A stretch of DNA of 16,843 bases from NCBI GenBank assembly GCA_900766795.1, contig CAAFWX010000080.1, forward strand, positions 1 through 16,843, written 5' to 3'. How positions within the stretch are numbered: the stretch's first letter is position 1; each line of letters begins with the position of its first letter. The translations under genes and the position numbers were made by a program. The notes below the pieces were generated by a model. The model was not told the origin of the DNA and did no database searches. It saw only the letters and a program-made list of their open reading frames with translations. Source of the stretch: Oscillospiraceae bacterium. Lineage in GTDB: Bacteria > Bacillota_A > Clostridia > Oscillospirales > Ruminococcaceae. Below are positions 13,676 through 16,843 of this stretch, in pieces.

Positions 13676-14143
13676 TCACACCATGCTCTTGCAGACGTCC
13701 ACCCACTTCTCCGCGCCCGAGAGCGATTCCAGCTCGTCGGGAGTGAGCCTTACGGCATTGTTGCTTCCGCCGCAGGCAGGGTAGATGGTATCAAACCGCT
13801 TCATGGACACGTCAAGATAAACGCGCACGCCGCTCTTTATCCCAAACGGGCAAACCCCGCCCACCGAATGACCGATAAGCTCGTCAACTTCGGCGGGGGA
13901 CAGCATTTTTGCTTTTGTGCCAAACTCCGCCTTGTATTTTGCGTTGTCAATCTTCATATCTCCCGCGGTGACTACCATAATCGGCGCGTCCGTCATAAAC
14001 GTGAGGGATTTCGCAATGCGCGCGCCCTCAACGCCAAGCGCCTGCGCCGCAAGCTCCACCGTTGCGGTGGACTGCGCGTGGGTGATGATTCTGTCGCCGA
14101 AGCCCCTTGCTTCGAGATATTCTGTTGCTTTTTCTGTTGACAT
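13676..14143 (-). CDS. YbaK/EbsC-type aminoacyl-tRNA deacylase
   Basis: Member of the YbaK/ProX family, which hydrolyses misacylated tRNAs such as Cys-tRNA(Pro). I start at ATG 14141-14143 (155 residues, the usual size), after an AAGGGAAG site. A longer in-frame version from 14218 would overlap the upstream gene's end and has no family match. Motifs seen are the AKSLTFMTDAPIMVVTAGDMKID core with the family's catalytic-region Lys (AKSL), GHSVGGVCPFG (family GxxxGGxxPxG) and the closing YPACGGSNNAVRLTPDEL. It begins 22 bases after the NYN-protein gene and is followed by the AstE-like gene after 9 bases. Its tRNA substrate cannot be told from sequence. Confidence 0.92.
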   Translation of the reverse strand: MSTEKATEYLEARGFGDRIITHAQSTATVELAAQALGVEGARIAKSLTFMTDAPIMVVTAGDMKIDNAKYKAEFGTKAKMLSPAEVDELIGHSVGGVCPFGIKSGVRVYLDVSMKRFDTIYPACGGSNNAVRLTPDELESLSGAEKWVDVCKSMV

Positions 14144-14165
14144 TTGTGATGCACTTCCCTTGTAA

Positions 14166-16376
14166 TTATTCTTCGGGGCTGACGTGGTATCTGTCAGCCT
14201 TAACTCCGTCAATGGCATTCACAAAATCTGTGAACCTCGCAAAGCCGTAATCTGCAATATCAAAGCCCTCAAACCGCTTCTTAAGCTGCGTGCTCAGCGC
14301 TCTCACGCTTCGGCTTCCGTCGCTTCGCGCATAGTCGGAAACGAATTTCTCGATTTCCTCCGTCTGCTTTGCAAACTCCTCGCTGATGACAACCTTGTCG
14401 CCCTTTACGCTAACCGCTTTCAGCCCTGAAAGCAGCTTTTTGATGGTGCTGACGCCAAGGCTCTTGAGCCAGCCCTTGCCGTACTTCTCCGTCATAATCG
14501 TGCCCAGCCTTGACAGCGCTCTGTCCTCGTCGGAAAACGCAAAGCTAATCACGTCGCGCTTCACCCCGTTCATGTCGGGAACAGGCTTCGCTTCGGCGGG
14601 AGTTTCCGTTTCGGCGGCAGGGGATTTTGTTTCTGCGGGCGCATTTGTTTCTGCGGGCGCTGCTTCCTCCTGCGCGGGCTTCTCCTCGGGCTGCTCGGAC
14701 TTTGTCTTTCTGCGGCGGCGCTTCTTTACGGGCTTTTCCTCTGCAAAGGCTTCATCAGCCGCAGGCTTCGCGTTTTCTGCGGGAGCTTCCTCCTGCTGAA
14801 CTTCAGGCTCGGCAGGGGTACTCTCTGCGGGCTGTTCTGCGGGAATCTCCTTTTCCTGCGAAACGCTCTCCTGTGCCTTCTTCTGTGCGGCGGCAAGCAC
14901 GCTGTCTACATATTCGCTGTATTTCGCGTCCGTCAGGAAAACGTGGTTTCTGCGCACGGTGGTGTCCTTTATCTGCGCAAGCATGGACTTAATGTCCTCG
15001 AAGCCAAGCTCCGCAAGATAGCCCTTTCCGAAGCGCGCCATAAGCTCATTGTTAAGCTGTCCGAGATTTCCTCCGTCGGGCATGTTGTCGCCCGCATAGC
15101 CGAGAACAAGCTCGGAAACAGCGCCCATAGCGGGCTTTTCGTGAGGCGGCTCAATAGCCGAAGCCGTTTCGGTTCGCTTTTCGGGCTGCGCTTCATTCTC
15201 GGCGGCTGCGGCAACGAAAACCCTGTTGTTCTCAACGCGGAACTGCGGCAGCGAAGCGAGCGCTTTCTTGAAGTCGCCGAAGCCCAGCCTGCGGAAGTAG
15301 TCCTTGCCGTATTTGCTGATTAGCAGGTTGTTTAGCTGACCTGCGTTTCCGCCCGCAGGGCTGTTTTCGGCGGCATATTCCGACACCTCTGCAGCAAAGC
15401 CCTCCATGGTAAGCACGGGAGCCGCAGGCGCTGTCTTTTCGTCATTCTCAGCGGCAGCGGGCTTTTCGAGCGCTGCGGGAGCAATATCCGTGCCGTTTCT
15501 TGTATAGCCGTCCAGCTTGTCGATGAACTTAGCAAAGCGCTTAGAGCCGAATCTCGAGTAGTCCACGATTCCGTAGATACCCGTGATGTAGCTTTCAATC
15601 TTCATCATATTGTCGCGGGTGGGAGCATTCTCCTTGAAGTAATCCGCGATTGCCGCCTTAATATCCTGCTCGGTGGGAGCGCCCGCGGGCAGGGGAGCGG
15701 GAGCGGGCTTCTCCTCGCGCTTTTTCTTGAGGGTAACAAAGGTGTTGCTGCGGCGCAGTTCGGGGAAGCTGTCGATAAAGCCCGAAAACCGCTTGTAGCC
15801 CAGCTCGTCGAAATTGATGTTCCCGAATTTCGAGGTAAGCACAGCGGAGATTTTCGCCAAATCCAGCCGCTCGTCCTTGTTATCTGTGACAAAATCAAGC
15901 ACTGCTTTGCGGATTGTCTTTTCGTCTGCCATTCCCTCGTCGGGAGTGCATACCTGATTGAGATAGCAGAAATGGTTGCAGCTTGCGGTGAATGCGCGGG
16001 GAGTTTTCAGCTCACCGATTCCTACAACAAGCATTCCCGCTTCGCGCAGACGTATTGCAAGCCTTGTAAAGTCGCTGTCGCTTGTGACCAGCACAAAGCC
16101 GTCAACCCTGCCCGTGTAAAGGATATCCATTGCGTCGATTATCATAGAGAAATCCGTCGCATTTTTGCCCGCGATGTAGCTTGTCTGCTGCACGGGCATG
16201 ATGGAATAGTTGATTGCGGGGTTGTGCCAGCCGTTGCCTCCCTTTTCCCAGTCGCCGTAAACGCGCTTGTAGGTGGGGACGCCGTACTTCACGACCTCCT
16301 GCATAATAAACTGTGCGTATTTCGCGGACACGTTATCGCTGTCGATAAGCACCGCAAGTTTCTTTTCTTCTGACAT
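14166..16376 (-). CDS. NYN-domain putative ribonuclease with six apparent OST-HTH/LOTUS-like repeats
   Basis: The 736 residues start with a NYN (PIN-like) nuclease domain at about 5-145. Acidic residues at expected metal-site positions are Asp12/Asp14 (LIDSDN), Asp75 with Asp81 (NATDFSMIIDAMD) and Asp100/Asp102 (TSDSDF). Six similar ~65-residue winged-helix segments of OST-HTH/LOTUS type follow, at about 153-216, 235-298, 323-389, 417-482, 604-665 and 671-732. Repeats 3 and 4 are close copies, sharing GGNxGQLNN and a KxYxxxLGFxD segment. Between repeats 4 and 5 is a Glu/Pro/Ala-rich linker (about 485-603) with a basic patch KKRRRRKTK (551-559). NYN plus LOTUS proteins are predicted RNA-binding nucleases. 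RNA target and biological role are unknown. No signal peptide is present, so it is cytosolic. It heads the minus-strand operon with the YbaK-like and AstE-like genes. Confidence 0.85.
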   Translation of the reverse strand: MSEEKKLAVLIDSDNVSAKYAQFIMQEVVKYGVPTYKRVYGDWEKGGNGWHNPAINYSIMPVQQTSYIAGKNATDFSMIIDAMDILYTGRVDGFVLVTSDSDFTRLAIRLREAGMLVVGIGELKTPRAFTASCNHFCYLNQVCTPDEGMADEKTIRKAVLDFVTDNKDERLDLAKISAVLTSKFGNINFDELGYKRFSGFIDSFPELRRSNTFVTLKKKREEKPAPAPLPAGAPTEQDIKAAIADYFKENAPTRDNMMKIESYITGIYGIVDYSRFGSKRFAKFIDKLDGYTRNGTDIAPAALEKPAAAENDEKTAPAAPVLTMEGFAAEVSEYAAENSPAGGNAGQLNNLLISKYGKDYFRRLGFGDFKKALASLPQFRVENNRVFVAAAAENEAQPEKRTETASAIEPPHEKPAMGAVSELVLGYAGDNMPDGGNLGQLNNELMARFGKGYLAELGFEDIKSMLAQIKDTTVRRNHVFLTDAKYSEYVDSVLAAAQKKAQESVSQEKEIPAEQPAESTPAEPEVQQEEAPAENAKPAADEAFAEEKPVKKRRRRKTKSEQPEEKPAQEEAAPAETNAPAETKSPAAETETPAEAKPVPDMNGVKRDVISFAFSDEDRALSRLGTIMTEKYGKGWLKSLGVSTIKKLLSGLKAVSVKGDKVVISEEFAKQTEEIEKFVSDYARSDGSRSVRALSTQLKKRFEGFDIADYGFARFTDFVNAIDGVKADRYHVSPEE

Positions 16377-16482
16377 GGTAACCTCTTATTGTTTGCCGCT
16401 GCTAAAGCTTTGCGGGCGGCTTTATTTCCTGTATTGTTCCGTATTGTTTTGCCGTAAAGAAAATTGTGTTGATATAGTCCTT

Positions 16483-16511
16483 TAAATATGGAATGAACAA
16501 GCCCTCGTCAA
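16483..16511 (-). promoter_or_regulatory. possible promoter of the NYN-protein gene
   Basis: On the minus strand TTGACG (16506-16511) and TATTTA (16483-16488) are 17 bases apart, inside the 152-base gap between thymidylate synthase and the NYN gene. The leader would be about 100 nt. The -10 box is weak. Confidence 0.4.
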
Positions 16512-16528
16512 TAAGCGCGAGATTTTCC

Positions 16529-16843
16529 TCATATCGCAACAGGAATCTTCTCGTTAAACTCGTGGTATTGATAATTCTCCGCGGTAAAGCTGTCCTTTGT
16601 GAACTTGTAGAAATCCGTGATATCCTCAACTCTCATTTTCGGGGCGGGGTAGGGCTTCTTTTCGATAAGCCGCTTTACGATGTCGATATGCCTGTCGTAA
16701 ATGTGCGCGTCCGCAATAACGTGGACAAGCTCGCCCGCTTCCAGCCCGCTCGCCTTTGCCATCATGACAAGCAGCGCGGCATACTGGCAGACATTCCAGT
16801 TGTTCGCGGTCAGCATATCCTGCGAGCGCTGGTTGAGAATGCC
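16529..16843 (-). CDS. thyA: thymidylate synthase, C-terminal part (cut by window edge)
   Basis: Folate-dependent enzyme making dTMP from dUMP. About 104 C-terminal residues are visible, beginning GILNQRSQDMLTANNWNVCQYA at the window edge. The QRSQD motif carries the dUMP phosphate-binding Arg-Ser. WNVCQYAALLVMMA and VHVIADAHIYDRH correspond to the conserved substrate-binding Asn and the DxHIYxxH motif of ThyA. The end EFNEKIPVAI matches the family's hydrophobic C-terminal Val-Ala-Val/Ile that closes the active site. ThyA usually has FN where this has WN, as in a clostridial branch. The catalytic cysteine lies outside the window. The upstream part and any dihydrofolate reductase gene are not visible. 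Confidence 0.92.
   Translation of the reverse strand, partial: GILNQRSQDMLTANNWNVCQYAALLVMMAKASGLEAGELVHVIADAHIYDRHIDIVKRLIEKKPYPAPKMRVEDITDFYKFTKDSFTAENYQYHEFNEKIPVAI

Noticed and set aside
14144..14218. Longer version of the YbaK-like protein starting at 14218
   Set aside because: It would run through the end of the NYN-protein gene. The first 25 residues are low-similarity, and ATG 14143 has a reasonable ribosome binding site and gives the usual family length.
16402..16539. A 45-codon open frame (TTG start) overlapping the end of thyA and running to the NYN gene leader
   Set aside because: It has an ordinary-looking tail (DYINTIFFTAKQYGTIQEI), but only a weak ribosome binding site and a rare start. 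A possible promoter lies inside it, and no family match is apparent. A conserved homologue would change this view.

Overview
The window looks like chromosomal DNA of an anaerobic Firmicute of the Clostridia, probably Ruminococcaceae/Oscillospiraceae. Pointers are the cluster of a PII-like c-di-AMP receptor, DNA polymerase III delta' and RicT, a clostridial 2[4Fe-4S] ferredoxin, an ECF-type thiamine transporter behind a TPP riboswitch, strong AGGAGG ribosome binding sites and clear TTGACA/TATAAT-like promoters. Taxonomy is inferred from gene content only.

Layout. Positions 1-218 hold the 3' end of an unrecognised gene and its terminator. L-fucose isomerase (370-2154) follows as a single-gene unit with a palindromic operator just downstream of its promoter. 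Next come a manganese-type CDF cation exporter (2321-3505) and a small two-helix membrane protein (3571-4308) whose promoter overlaps the exporter's last codons. A 340-base gap then holds a promoter and a hairpin-rich repeat that leads into pstA/darA-holB-ricT (4652-7064). A 56-residue ferredoxin (7283-7453) follows. A second, inverted copy of the repeat lies at 7525-7632.

On the minus strand are thiT (7688-8290) with its TPP riboswitch and attenuator, and a D,D-carboxypeptidase (8546-9679). From about 9854 to 10337 there is no credible protein gene. Instead a consensus promoter, many internal and long-range base pairings and a very strong terminator suggest a structured non-coding RNA of about 480 nt that I cannot assign to a family. 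On the plus strand follow pyrE, a CofE-like F420-ligase-family protein, and an unknown, apparently highly translated protein with no Cys, Trp, His or Pro.

The right end is a minus-strand cluster: the 3' end of thymidylate synthase, a 736-residue NYN-domain putative RNase with six apparent OST-HTH/LOTUS-like repeats, a YbaK-type deacylase, and an AstE/aspartoacylase-like protein that seems to have lost zinc ligands.

Most of the window is housekeeping. The best candidates for something new are the ~480-nt RNA, the NYN/LOTUS-repeat protein, the two-copy repeat with compensatory stem changes, and the unknown protein at 11939-12679.
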